From Bacillota bacterium (GTDB lineage: Bacteria > Bacillota > Clostridia > Oscillospirales > Acutalibacteraceae): DNA of 64,000 bases. Below are positions 34,385 through 43,454 of the stretch, piece by piece. Every line of letters begins with the position of its first letter. The first letter of the stretch is position 1. The stretch spans positions 62,001 through 126,000 of the forward strand of contig JAEZCC010000002.1 of the NCBI GenBank assembly GCA_023412715.1. Reading direction: 5' to 3'. A model generated the notes under the pieces. That model worked only from the letters and a program-made list of their open reading frames with translations. It was not told where the DNA came from and did no database searches. Both the position numbers and the translations under genes were made by a program.

Positions 34385-34846
34385 TTAATCTTGATCTTCT
34401 GCTAAAACATACTTTTCCACCAGAGTATGACGCATATGGTGCCCGCAATATTCACAGATATCCGTTTGTCCTTCAATAATAAATCCACTTGCCCCACATT
34501 CTTTTCTACAGAGCACATAAGTAATGAAAAGTTCATTTGGGAATTTTATAGATTCCGGCGCAATAGTTGGGTAATCATTTAAATGAAATTCGTCACTTAC
34601 AACTACCACTTCATCTGAGACAAAATTTTGCATCGGTTTATTGAGCATTTTCTCGTGGTTTTCTGCTAAGACATATCTTTTTTCCTCTGTACGAAACATA
34701 TTATGTCCACAGTGTTCACATATCTGTGTCTCACCATCAACGATAAATTCTTTATTTCCACAAGACTTTCTACAAACGGCATATGCAATATAAACTTCAG
34801 ATGGAAAATTGATAGAGTCATAATCTATATCAGGATAATCTTTCAA
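34385..34846 (-). CDS. Duplicated zinc-ribbon-like protein, promoter side disrupted by IS5
   Basis: A 153-residue protein made of two tandem repeats of about 70 residues. Each starts DYPxI, continues with FPxExxIxYxxCRKxCG, then ICEHCGH or ICEYCGH, and ends EKRYVLAE or EKYVLAE. Each repeat has four cysteines plus a histidine, suited to one zinc site. The TTG start at 34846 lies 4 bases from an IS5 insertion that has removed its ribosome site. Before insertion this TTG would have overlapped the TGA of the upstream gene (TTGA), with GGAG suitably placed. No known family; an immunity-type role is possible from context only. Confidence 0.6.
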   Translation of the reverse strand: MKDYPDIDYDSINFPSEVYIAYAVCRKSCGNKEFIVDGETQICEHCGHNMFRTEEKRYVLAENHEKMLNKPMQNFVSDEVVVVSDEFHLNDYPTIAPESIKFPNELFITYVLCRKECGASGFIIEGQTDICEYCGHHMRHTLVEKYVLAEDQD

Positions 34847-34907
34847 ATTAGGGTCTGTTTGGAAAATAAAAGTTGCACAAATGAATGAGATTATGTAAAC
34901 TCAAGGT

Positions 34908-35249
34908 ATGAGACGATATGAGATAACAAACCAGGAATGGGAACGCATTAAGGATCTTTTTCCGCCCGAAAGGACAGGGAAACGAGGACGCCCGCCAAAG
35001 AGCAACCGGGATATGTTTAACGGAATGCTTTGGATTGCCAGAAGCGGTGCACAATGGCGGGAACTGCCTTCCTGCTACGGGCCGTGGCAGTCTGTATATT
35101 CACGGTTCGCCAAATGGCGGGACAGCGGCGTTCTGGAGAAGGTTTTCTGCGCCCTGGCTTCCGATGCCGACATGGAAAACGTCAGCATAGACTCCACCTG
35201 TGTTAAAGTGCATCTAAGCGCAAACGGCGGGGGGAAAAACGGCGGATAA
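34908..35249 (+). CDS. IS5-family transposase, N-terminal frame
   Basis: A 113-residue first frame beginning MRRYEITNQEWERIKDLFPP. It has the RGRPPKSNRDMFNGMLWIARSGAQWRELP DNA-binding region and the first catalytic Asp in SIDSTCVKVH. It ends at TAA just after a G6A5 run. The second frame continues the protein in the +1 register, so an active transposase needs frameshifting in the shared stretch 35218-35249, as described for IS427-type elements. Confidence 0.88.
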   Translation: MRRYEITNQEWERIKDLFPPERTGKRGRPPKSNRDMFNGMLWIARSGAQWRELPSCYGPWQSVYSRFAKWRDSGVLEKVFCALASDADMENVSIDSTCVKVHLSANGGGKNGG

Positions 35250-35667
35250 GGCTGTCGGACGCACCAGAGGCGGCCTGAATACCAAAATCCACACGGTTGT
35301 AGATGAGCTGGGGAATCCCCTGTATTTTCAACTTTCAGCTGGGAATGTGAACGATTCGGAAGCAGCTGTTGATGCGCTTTCACACCTTGATATTTCTCAA
35401 AGCAATGTCCTTGCCGACAAAGCGTATGGAACAAACGAAATACTGGATTATATCCAGCGCCGAGACAGTGAATATACCATTCCTCCAAAAGCCAATACTG
35501 TGAATCCGTGGCGCTGTGACTGGGTACTTTACAAAGAGCGTCATCTGGTCGAATGCTTTTTTCAAAAACTGAAATGGTTTCGGAGGATAGCCACCCGATA
35601 TGACAAGCTGGATGTTTCGTTTCTAGCTTTTGTTTACCTCGCTGCCATCATGATTTTGTTGAAATAG
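35218..35667 (+). CDS. IS5-family transposase, C-terminal frame
   Basis: The second frame carries RGGLNTKIHTVVDELGNP, LSAGNVND and VLADKAYGTNE (second catalytic Asp), then the Glu-containing ERHLVECFFQKLKWFRRIATRYDK, the YREK-like DDE-domain signature, and ends FVYLAAIMILLK. It has no start codon of its own in the overlap and is probably made only as a fusion with the first frame. The catalytic triad looks intact, so the element may still be mobile. Confidence 0.85.
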   Translation, partial: AQTAGGKTADKAVGRTRGGLNTKIHTVVDELGNPLYFQLSAGNVNDSEAAVDALSHLDISQSNVLADKAYGTNEILDYIQRRDSEYTIPPKANTVNPWRCDWVLYKERHLVECFFQKLKWFRRIATRYDKLDVSFLAFVYLAAIMILLK

Positions 35668-35697
35668 CACAATTTTCACGATTTTTCAAACAATGCC

Positions 35698-36039
35698 TAA
35701 GAATTCTCCATAGAGATAGACATTGTTCTGTTCATTATCATTTTTATGAAACTCCTGAATTAGTTTTGTTATTCCATTATAACGCAGACTGTAATAATCA
35801 TTATCATAATTTAAAATAATTTCAGCATAGTAAGAATCATTTTTATTCTTGTAGTTTCTCCCGCTTTTAATTGATATGAGCAGGAAATCATGAAACGCCG
35901 TTTTGCAATATGCACTACAGAATGCTCTTGGTAATCATTTCTTTATTTTATCAAATGTTTTCCAATAGTTCTCTAAATTTTCCTTCCAATTATCATTCTG
36001 CTCTTGGGAGGAATTTTCAGTACTATTAAAATATTTCAT
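35698..36039 (-). pseudogene. Unknown gene with an in-frame stop, cut by IS5
   Basis: ATG at 36039 has AGGAGG 7 bases upstream. The frame runs MKYFNSTENSSQEQNDNW to KK, meets TGA at 35937-35935, and continues in the same frame for about 70 codons (AFHDFLLISIKSGRNYKNKN and beyond) up to the IS5 end. Removing the IS would close it two codons later, at a TGA overlapping the next gene start. A single stop therefore splits an otherwise coding-looking frame. No family recognised. Confidence 0.55.
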
Positions 36040-36154
36040 CTATCTGCCTCCTATTTTTGTTAACCTACAGCAAAAGCAAAAGACGGTACGGGTGTCGGCA
36101 TAGAGGGATAAAAAATGATGAATGGGCTATAAAACATCAATCATTATGCCTGAA

Positions 36155-36450
36155 TTACTTGGTCCTTTTGTGCGATTCAAAACCAGAACTATCGAAAATC
36201 GGTCGTGTCCCTTTGGAATCTATTTTATTAATCGGATTATTGTTGCAGTAGGAAAAAGGTTTTCCCGGTCTACCCCGTATCTGGATCGAACTGCCCGTCT
36301 TCACTGACGAATCTCCCGGTTTATTGAGATAATACAGACCACTCTCGGAGTCGTAATAGTACCCGCGGTAAAGGAACCTAATGTCGAAGCAAGGCTGCCT
36401 GTGGTGCTGAGCAGCTTGCCCCAAGCACCGTAGGTATATGTCGCGACAGG
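36155..36450 (-). pseudogene. RHS-repeat core fragment, frameshifted
   Basis: Minus-strand reading gives the RHS core signature: ATYTYGAWGKLLSTTGS in one frame, then after a shift near 36375 FLYRGYYYDSESGLYYLNKPG and FSYCNNNPINKIDSKG in another. In RHS toxins the variable toxin tip follows this core. Here only about 14 residues follow before the stop. It is the relic of a polymorphic toxin C-terminus, and the small genes beside it may have been immunity genes. Confidence 0.8.
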
Positions 36451-36507
36451 ATGCTGTAAACAGGAAGGGAAACGTCCTACTTCATCGTAGGGCGTTTCCC
36501 AAAAATT

Positions 36508-36963
36508 TCAAGTTTGGCCATGATCAATTCGTGTTTTTATTGCTGAAATAAATTCATCTCGCTTTTTTAGCGAGATGAATATTTTTTTATTAGTTCCATA
36601 CTCTATCGCCACCACATTTTTACTAAATACCGGATTTCCTCTATTAATACATTCTTGTTCCCGGACTATTTTATAAATATTCTTTAGAAATTGATAGTAG
36701 AATTTTTTATGGATAAATAAACCACAATGAATAGTTAGATAATCAGGATATAACATTATTCTGGAAATTAAAGTGCTAACAAAATGATAAAACAATAGTA
36801 ACCAAAAAGCCATACAGCATACTTCTATCTATAAGGTTGTTGGTAAAATAATCGTGGCTACAATCATTCCAATAATTGTAACGCAAATCATAACAGATAA
36901 AAAAATTGTGACTTGATTCGACACATCAATATGAAATTCAGCGACTATTAATTGACACTTCAT
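36508..36963 (-). pseudogene. Membrane protein with bacterial PH-like domain, interrupted by TAG
   Basis: ATG at 36963 opens MKCQLIVAEFHIDVSNQ with one membrane helix, stops at TAG after 44 codons, and continues in the same frame from IEVCCMAFWLLLF. The downstream 101 codons encode a second hydrophobic segment and a bPH-like fold (DYLTIHCGLFIHKKFYY, FSKNVVAIEYGTNKKIFISLKKRDEFISAI). The two parts make sense as one protein, so the TAG is taken as a disabling mutation. If the second part is translated alone it would start near 36813. Confidence 0.55.
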
Positions 36964-36977
36964 TTACAACGCCCCAT

Positions 36978-37226
36978 TTAACCAGTTGCAGCAGTGCTGA
37001 TTGCATAGGAAATACCGGCATATCCAACTCCTAATACCACTCCCGCCCATCCGACTGGAGAAACGAATGCAAGGCCAACCCCCGCTAAAGCCAGAACAAT
37101 TTCTAAAGTAGATAATCCCTATTTTCCTTGCATTGTCAGATAAGAATCATAAAAATGTGCAAATATTGAAAAGGGTGTAGAAAATACATAACCATATACG
37201 CCCAATGCAGCTGCTTCAGCAGATTC
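36978..37226 (-). pseudogene. Glycine-rich hydrophobic C-terminal fragment, cut by IS630
   Basis: Minus-strand frame from the IS630 border: ESAEAAALGVYGYVFSTPFS, an in-frame TAG near 37119-37121, then GLSTLEIVLALAGVGLAFVS and VGWAGVVLGVGYAGISYAIS to a TAA at 36978. It looks like the membrane-spanning end of a larger toxin-like or RHS-associated protein whose 5' part has been lost. No family assigned. Confidence 0.45.
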
Positions 37227-37228
37227 TA

Positions 37229-38231
37229 CAGCAATTCCACTTAAGATAGCGAGTAACCAGATTTATGGAACCAGCCGATGGTGTCACTTACAGAAACAGC
37301 TTGAAAAACATGAGGAAGTGCGTCAAGCAAGGCATCAACGGCACGAGCTTTTATCTTTCTCAGGATGGCTTTTATTTTTGACCACATCATTTCGATTGGA
37401 TTGAAATCCGGGCTATAGGGCGGCAGATAAAGCACCTGCGCACCGATCTTCTCAATCGCTTCTTTCACGCCTCTAACCTTATGGCAGCGCAGGTTATCCA
37501 TGATGACCAAATCCCCGCCATGCAGCGCTGGGGTAAGGTCATGCCGGATGTAATCGAGAAAAAGGTCCCCATTCATGGAACCCGAAAAGAATTTAGCGAC
37601 CGTTGTGCCGTCAGCCCGCACAGAAGACAAAATCGTTGTAGCTTTTGGCGTGTTCAGCGGTGCGCTGTCCTTTATGCGCTCCTTCCCTTTGGCTCGGCCA
37701 TACCGGCGAGTCAAGTTCGTGTTGACACCGCTCTCATCAAGGAATACCAACGATGCCGCGTCCATCGAGCTTTGCATCATATGCCAGATTGCGCGCCTGA
37801 CTTTTACATCCGCACGGTCTCGTTCGCTGGCATGTACCATCTTTTTTATATCGGAGTCCCAACTTGTTACGAAGTATATCGCTGATTTCAGACTTTTGTA
37901 TGGACAGATGCATGGCTTCCCTGATTTCAGCAAGCGTAATGTCCGGGTTTTCCTTTACCAGGAGGTCCATCTCTTTCGGCTTTTCTGCCGTTACTTCTGA
38001 CCGCTTCCCGCAATTTTGATAAGAAGTCTTGATTGTCCCAGTTTTCCGTATTTTTGGGAACAGGCGGTAAATTGCCGATTCGCTCACGCGGACGGCTCGG
38101 CTGATCGCTTTACTGTCATACCGTCTTCGCGATCCGCCACTATGATTTTCCGAATATTCATCGGTATCATTTCCATCATCTACTACCGTTTTTTTATTAT
38201 ACCACGCTCGCGATCATCTGTGGAATTGCTG
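37229..38231 (-). mobile_element. IS630-family insertion sequence with TA target duplication
   Basis: A 1003-bp element. The left end CAGCAATTCCAC and right end GTGGAATTGCTG are perfect 12-bp inverted repeats with further matching bases inside (GCGAG near both ends). TA flanks each end (37227-37228 and 38232-38233), the expected IS630/Tc1 target duplication. It lies between the hydrophobic gene relic and the right-hand IS3 fragment. Its transposase is frameshifted. Confidence 0.88.
37241..38176 (-). pseudogene. IS630-family transposase, frameshifted
   Basis: Three overlapping frames give one IS630 protein: MEMIPMNIRKIIVADREDG; then SKAISRAVRVSESAIYRLFPK to LRNKLGLRYKK; then MVHASERDRADVKVRRAIWH to the end. 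Shifts occur near 38100 and 37850. The DDE residues are present: LVFLDESGVN, LVIMDNLRCHK and LPPYSPDFNPIEMMWSKIK. The protein cannot be made without two shifts, so the copy is probably inactive. Confidence 0.87.
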
Positions 38232-38233
38232 TA

Positions 38234-38519
38234 GGGGAAGTCTCGCCCGGTATGGGGCTGTTCAGAGCATGAGCCGCAAGGGTAATCCTTACGACAACGC
38301 AATTATGGAATCCTTCTATCGCATACTAAAAAGGGAGCTTGTTCAGGATGCTCATTATGACAATCCCGAACAAGCTCGCGAGGACATATTCTCATATATA
38401 GAACTCTACTACAACACGAAACGAATCCATTCGGCCCTGGGGTGGGTCAGCCCAATTCAGTTTGAAGTTCAAAATCCTTAAAACCTTAACTTCGTGTCCA
38501 GTTTTTCTTGACCGTTCCA
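38234..38519 (+). mobile_element. IS3-family 3' fragment, right copy
   Basis: Plus-strand frame SLARYGAVQSMSRKGNPYDN continues AIMESFYRILKREL and ends in the WVSPIQFEV region, the C-terminus of an IS3-family OrfB including the catalytic Glu segment. The element end TTCTTGACCGTTCCA lies at 38519. It is the inverted partner of 33548-33852; both have their 3' ends facing outward. IS630 has inserted at its left side. Confidence 0.85.
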
Positions 38520-38525
38520 GACGTA

Positions 38526-39232
38526 TGGTGAAAGGTGCGTTTCCCGGTCACGGGAACGCACCTTTCAACTCTATATATGAAATGAATAGGCTTCAAAAAC
38601 AGATAGAAGAGTTAAAAATGGAGAATGAGATATTAAAAAATTCCAGACTTTCTTGAAGCAAAAGAATGTATGAGATGTCAGTTCCTTAAAGAGAACCGCA
38701 ACAAATACAACATCAATAAGGCCTGCAAAATACTGAAGATCTCACGCTCAGGCTACTATGACTATGTACAGCGCAAAAAGAGTAACCGAACCATTGAAAA
38801 TGAAGCCCTGATCGAAATGATTGAGGACTATTCCATGAGAATAATGGCCGATATGGAGCAAGGCGGATTCAGTTGGTACTTGAACGGCAAGGCATCAAAG
38901 TTACCCCAAAGAGAGTTTCCAGATTAATGAGTGAGCATGGCCTGATTGCCAAGGGGACATGAAAAGCTTACCACAGGCCGCAAAGCGGGAAACCATATGA
39001 AGAAAAGGATAACATTTTGAACCGTGTATTTTCAGCAAAAGAGCGTAACAAAATATGGGTCGGTGATATTACATACATCCCCGCAAAGCATGGATTTCTT
39101 TACCTCGCTGTATTTATTGACATCCATTCGCGTAAAGTTACCGGTTGGGCAATGGGCACAAGGCTGCGTGACACATTAGTGCTTTCGGCACTTAATCAGG
39201 CGATCGGCTGGGAGCATCCACAGAAGCTGTAG
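38526..39232 (+). pseudogene. Second IS3-family transposase remnant (OrfA end plus OrfB)
   Basis: The OrfA tail MNRLQKQIEELKMENEILKN runs into an A-rich slip site (TTAAAAAATTCC). OrfB follows: CQFLKENRNKYNINKACKIL, ISRSGYYDYVQRKK, then after a shift RYGARRIQLVLERQGIKV, a TGA near 38960, and NRVFSAKERNKIWVGDITYI with LAVFIDIHSRKVTGWAMG. It stops at EHPQKL, before the last DDE residue. Several shifts and stops plus a missing 3' end make it dead. A 15-bp hairpin with arms GGTGCGTTTCCCG lies at 38531-38566. Confidence 0.85.
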
Positions 39233-39349
39233 AAAAAATGGCCGACACCGTAACCATGGATAAGTTTTATCAGTCCTGTCAAATAACATTAGAGTAGAAT
39301 CAAGGGCAAACGGCCGGGGGAAAGACGATACCGCCGACATTAAAAAACA

Positions 39350-40825
39350 TCATTTCACAAAAGAGATATTGCTATAAACAGCGTTGCCGTCCTGCAGAAT
39401 CAGGCCGACCTCATAGTCGGGCTTTTCGTAGGAACGGTAGGTAAATGCAATTCTGTCCCCGACGAAAATCTCAACCATATCGTTATCGATCACGGTCCTG
39501 ATCCGGATCTGATCGCCGCTTTGAAAAGGGAACGGTTTTTCGCATACGCGGGGGCCGTCCGGCCCGGGCTCGCGCGGAGCCGGAATGTCCGAACTGGACT
39601 GCTCCCAGAAAGGATCCACCTTTGTGGGAAAGTTAATCAGGGAAACGCGCTGCATGGCGGCGTCAAAAGAGAGCATCAGGCACTTCGAGGCATCCTTGTT
39701 CGACTTCAGCAACAGACCGAAGCAATCCATACAGTCGCTCGGGCGGACCGTACACTCCATTAAAAAGGACCTTTCCTTCAGATCAAAAAAGCCGTACGCC
39801 GTGGTGCCGATTGAGTGCATGGAAATGGTATCGCTGCCGTACATCCGGTAATCCCCGACCATCGATTGAAAGGACCAGGGCAAAGGCGTATGCAACTTTT
39901 CCAGATATTCTTTTGGGAGCTTCACCGCCAGTTCCCCGTCCTCCATGGCGACCACTTCGTGCGGGATGCAAAATGCCCCGCCCCAGTACCATTCCCCGCA
40001 GTCGCTCTGCTTTGCACGGTCATGGGCCCAACCGAAATAAAAGCGCCTGCCGTTATTGTCTTCCAGGGATTTTGCGGCATAGAACCGCCTGCCGCCGATA
40101 CCGTCAAATTTCGGTGTGCGCCACGGACCGAACGGGGACGGCGCCACCCGATAAACGGTATTGACGAATCCGGAAAAATACGAGTAGGACAAATACCAGT
40201 TTTCGCCGATGCGGTACATTTCGGAGCATTCCGGGCAATGGATATTGTTCGGATCATAAAGCGGCCCGTAGTGCTCCCACCGCCTAAGGTCATGGGAACG
40301 GTAGAGAACGATACATCCCCTTCTCGTGACGGAGCCCGAGTTCCTGCGGGCGGAAATCAGGAGCCAGTAACAGCCGTCCTTTTCATTGTAAAAAGCATAC
40401 GGGTCCCGCCAGTCCTCTTTCTCGTAGTGCCGGACGTCGGGAAAGAGAATCGGATTTTTGGGATCTTTTTCCCATTTGATCCCGTCGCTGCTTACCGCAT
40501 GGCAGATTGTCTGCTGGTATTCATTATGGATGTTGTAACCGGTGTAAAAAGCATGATAACGGCCCTCCCCGAACAGGACGGACCCCGTCCATACTCCGGA
40601 AGCGTCAGGCGAATCGTCTTCGCCAGGGGCAAGAGCGACGCCGAGGGGCTTCCAGTCCACCAGATTCTCTGATACGGAATGATACCATGACGTACGCAGC
40701 CGATCCGGATACACGGTCGTGCCAACCGGAGGCATCAGCGAATAAATGTGATATTGGCCGTCATGATAAAAAGGGATCGCGTCTCCCGTAGAATCAGCGC
40801 CGGCTGGTTTCCTGAAAATATTCAA
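39350..40825 (-). CDS. GH32-family fructosidase
   Basis: About 491 residues: five-bladed propeller plus C-terminal beta sandwich. The nucleophile strand is GDAIPFYHDGQYHIYSL in place of the usual NDPNG, as in one bacterial GH32 clade; WTGSVLF, the WRDPYAF motif and the acid/base Glu in CPECSEM are present. No signal peptide, so it acts inside the cell on imported fructo-oligosaccharide. ATG at 40843 overlaps the permease stop (ATGA) but lacks a ribosome site; TTG at 40825 has GGGAG 8 bases upstream and is used. It is the last gene of the fructan operon, beside the IS graveyard. Confidence 0.9.
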   Translation of the reverse strand: MNIFRKPAGADSTGDAIPFYHDGQYHIYSLMPPVGTTVYPDRLRTSWYHSVSENLVDWKPLGVALAPGEDDSPDASGVWTGSVLFGEGRYHAFYTGYNIHNEYQQTICHAVSSDGIKWEKDPKNPILFPDVRHYEKEDWRDPYAFYNEKDGCYWLLISARRNSGSVTRRGCIVLYRSHDLRRWEHYGPLYDPNNIHCPECSEMYRIGENWYLSYSYFSGFVNTVYRVAPSPFGPWRTPKFDGIGGRRFYAAKSLEDNNGRRFYFGWAHDRAKQSDCGEWYWGGAFCIPHEVVAMEDGELAVKLPKEYLEKLHTPLPWSFQSMVGDYRMYGSDTISMHSIGTTAYGFFDLKERSFLMECTVRPSDCMDCFGLLLKSNKDASKCLMLSFDAAMQRVSLINFPTKVDPFWEQSSSDIPAPREPGPDGPRVCEKPFPFQSGDQIRIRTVIDNDMVEIFVGDRIAFTYRSYEKPDYEVGLILQDGNAVYSNISFVK

Positions 40826-40839
40826 TGAGAGTTCTCCCT

Positions 40840-41838
40840 TCATCTGGATTTCTGCAGCCTTTTGGAAATGAAATTCTGCTTGCCCTTCTGGGCGTCAATC
40901 AGCACGGCGACCAGGATGATCAGGCCCTTGACCACAAGCTGCCAGAAGGAACTGACATCCATCAGGTTCAGGCCGTTGCTGATGATGCCGATGACCATGG
41001 CGCCGAAAATCGTGCCACTGATGCGGCCGGTGCCGCCGGACATGGACACGCCGCCCAGCACGCAGGCCGCGATGGCATCCATCTCGTATCCTTCGCCGAC
41101 GGACGGCTGCCCGGAGAACATTCTGGAACAGAGAACAAGGCCGGCAAACGCGGCGAGAAAGCCGGAGATGGTGAAGACGGCGATTTCGACCCTCTTGATC
41201 GGCACACCGGAAAGGCGGGCCGCCTCTCTGTTGCCGCCGATTGCGTAAATATAGGTTCCGAATTTTGTCTTGTTCAGCAGGATGATGAAAATAACGATCA
41301 GAACGATCATGTACAGCACGGGGTACGGCAGGAAGCCGAAGGCGTAACCGGTGCCGATCCAGGTGAAGCTGTCATCCATAATGCGCGTGGAAAGACCGCC
41401 GCTGTAAATATACGCCACGCCCTTTGCAATATCCATCATGGCGAGGGTGACAATGAATGCAGGAACCTTGAACTGCGCTACAATCACGCCGTCGATAAAG
41501 CCGCATAGCGTCCCGAGAGTGAGGCCGAGCAAAATGGAAAGCCAGATCGGGAATCCATTCGTCACGATGAAACCGACGATCAGCGTTCCGCACATGGCGA
41601 CGATAGAACCGACGGAAAGGTCGATGCCCGCAAGAATCATAACGAGCGTCATGCCAAGCGCCAGATATACATTGTTCGAGATCTGCCTCAGGACCGTAAT
41701 CATATTGTCCGCCGTCAGAAACACGGGCGATACGATCGAAAGAACAATGACCATAAGTAGAAGCACGCCGATAATGCCGATGTTGTTTTTCACCATGGCA
41801 ACCGCAACATTGCCGCTGAGCTTACGAGTCTTTTCCAT
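40840..41838 (-). CDS. Ribose-type ABC sugar permease (RbsC-like)
   Basis: About 332 residues from MEKTRKLSG with the RbsC pattern: MTLVMILAGIDLSVGSIVAMCG, GGNREAARLSGVPIKRVEIAVF and the C-terminal VLGGVSMSGGTGRISGTIFGA. AGGAG lies about 9 bases before the ATG at 41838, inside the end of the ATPase gene (17-base overlap). It works with 41822-43333 and 43455-44483 as a CUT2 importer, here for fructose-type sugars by context. Confidence 0.94.
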   Translation of the reverse strand: MEKTRKLSGNVAVAMVKNNIGIIGVLLLMVIVLSIVSPVFLTADNMITVLRQISNNVYLALGMTLVMILAGIDLSVGSIVAMCGTLIVGFIVTNGFPIWLSILLGLTLGTLCGFIDGVIVAQFKVPAFIVTLAMMDIAKGVAYIYSGGLSTRIMDDSFTWIGTGYAFGFLPYPVLYMIVLIVIFIILLNKTKFGTYIYAIGGNREAARLSGVPIKRVEIAVFTISGFLAAFAGLVLCSRMFSGQPSVGEGYEMDAIAACVLGGVSMSGGTGRISGTIFGAMVIGIISNGLNLMDVSSFWQLVVKGLIILVAVLIDAQKGKQNFISKRLQKSR

Positions 41839-43333
41839 TCTGAGCCACTCCTCCTGTAGCATATTTCATGATGTTTTCCTGAGAGAGTTCGCTGCGGTCC
41901 AGCTTCATCACGATCCTACCGCTCCGGACGACGCAGACCGAATCGCACATATTGATGATCTCCGGCAGTTCGGACGAAATCAGGATGATGGCCATACCCT
42001 CGTTGGAAAGCTGATTGATAATGGAGTAGATTTCCTGCTTTGCGCCGACGTCGATGCCCCGCGTCGGCTCATCGAGGATCAGAAGCTTCGGCCGCGCGGC
42101 CAGCCATTTGGCCAGAACGACCTTCTGCTGGTTGCCGCCGGAAAGGCTTGATACCGCAATTCCCGTGTTCGCCGTTTTCACGTTGAGATCCTTAATGTAT
42201 TTCAGAATCATCTGCGCTTTCAGCCTGTTCGAAATGAAGTGCCCCTTCATCAGGAATTTAAGCCCGACCAGGACAATATTGAAACCGACCGAATTGATCA
42301 GCACAAGCCCCTGCTTTTTGCGGTCTTCCGGCACCATGGCGATCCCCAGGTTGATGGCCTGGCGGGTGTTCTTAATGGCCACGGGCTTTCCCTCAAAAAG
42401 GATGGTGCCGCTGTCGCAGGGCTCCGCGCCGAAAACCGCCGACATAATTTCGCTGCGGCCCGCGCCGACCAGGCCCGAAAAGCCCAGAATCTCACCCTTG
42501 TGAACGGTGAAGTCAACGCCGCTGAACACGCCCTTTTTGTTCAGGCCGTGCACGGAAAGCACCTCTTCCTTCTGTTGAGAAGGAGTGCGGACATAGAAAT
42601 TGCTCAGGCTGCGGCCGACCATCATGCTGACCAGTTCATCCGCGTTCGTCTCCGATGTAATTTTCGTACCGATATAGCTGCCGTCCCGGATGACCGTCAC
42701 CCGGTCCGATATCTTGAAGAGCTCTTCCATGCGGTGAGAGATGTAAATGATGCTGACTTTCTGTTTTTTCAGCCGTGCGATGATCTCAAACAGTTTGCTG
42801 ACTTCCGCGTCAGACAGAGAGGATGTAGGCTCGTCCATCACCAGGATCTTCACGTTGAAAGAGATCGCCTTGACGATCTCGACCATTTGCTGCTCCGCGA
42901 TAGTCAGGCTCCCGATCGGGCGGTGAACGTCGATGTTCAGGCCCAGCGCTGTAATCATCTCCGCGGCTTCCCGGTAAATTTTCTGCGAGTCCTTCAGGCC
43001 GAATCTGGTCGTCGGCTCACGCCCCAGAAAAATATTTTCCGCGACGGAAAGGTACGGCACCAGAATAATCTCCTGGTGGATGATGCCGATTCCATATTGC
43101 TGCGCGTCCTGTACACTGCTGATGCAGACCGGCTTGCCGTCGATGAAAATCTCGCCGCCGTCGGGCTGGTAAATGCCGCCCATCACCTTGATGAGCGTCG
43201 ACTTCCCGGCTCCGTTCTCTCCCAGAAGGGCATGGACTTCGCCCTCGTATAAATCAAAATTTACTCCTCTAAGCGCATGTGTGCCTGAAAAACTTTTTTC
43301 AATGTTTTTCATTTCCAATACCGTTTGCGCCAA
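41822..43333 (-). CDS. Ribose-type ABC sugar ATPase (RbsA-like, two ATPase domains)
   Basis: About 503 residues with two fused ATPase domains. The first has Walker A GENGAGKST and Walker B VKILVMDEPTSSL; the second has the usual degenerate GLVGAGRSE, with LSGGNQQK and LLILDEPTRGID. The longest frame starts at 43363, but TTG at 43333 (LAQTVLEMKNIEKSF) has AAGGAGG 8 bases upstream and fits the family N-terminus. Confidence 0.94.
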   Translation of the reverse strand: MAQTVLEMKNIEKSFSGTHALRGVNFDLYEGEVHALLGENGAGKSTLIKVMGGIYQPDGGEIFIDGKPVCISSVQDAQQYGIGIIHQEIILVPYLSVAENIFLGREPTTRFGLKDSQKIYREAAEMITALGLNIDVHRPIGSLTIAEQQMVEIVKAISFNVKILVMDEPTSSLSDAEVSKLFEIIARLKKQKVSIIYISHRMEELFKISDRVTVIRDGSYIGTKITSETNADELVSMMVGRSLSNFYVRTPSQQKEEVLSVHGLNKKGVFSGVDFTVHKGEILGFSGLVGAGRSEIMSAVFGAEPCDSGTILFEGKPVAIKNTRQAINLGIAMVPEDRKKQGLVLINSVGFNIVLVGLKFLMKGHFISNRLKAQMILKYIKDLNVKTANTGIAVSSLSGGNQQKVVLAKWLAARPKLLILDEPTRGIDVGAKQEIYSIINQLSNEGMAIILISSELPEIINMCDSVCVVRSGRIVMKLDRSELSQENIMKYATGGVAQNGKDS

Positions 43334-43454
43334 TCTGCCCACCTCCTTAAAAGTTCCTGCCACCGGGCAAAATTCGAAAACTCAGCGGAAGGCACGGCCG
43401 GAACGGCCGCTCCTTCCGCTGCACAGATCTGCCCAAAACCGGATTACACGAAGA

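Larger units (their letters stand above)
34851..35697 (+). mobile_element. IS5-family insertion sequence (IS427-like), complete
   Basis: An 847-bp element with imperfect terminal repeats: GGGTCTGTTTGGAAAAT at the left and the complement of GGCATTGTTTGAAAAAT at the right (13 of 17 match). A TA dinucleotide is present on both sides (34849-34850 and 35698-35699), consistent with target duplication. It carries two overlapping transposase frames on the plus strand. It has inserted between two minus-strand genes that were translationally coupled. Confidence 0.85.

Noticed and set aside
35935..35937. In-frame TGA read as selenocysteine or tryptophan
   Set aside because: No selenocysteine insertion hairpin is evident, and TGA closes intact genes in the window, so a disabling mutation is simpler.
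33548..38519. Intact composite transposon bounded by two IS3 copies
   Set aside because: Both IS3 copies are 3' fragments lacking their 5' ends and carry disrupted frames, so they cannot mobilise the segment as it stands.
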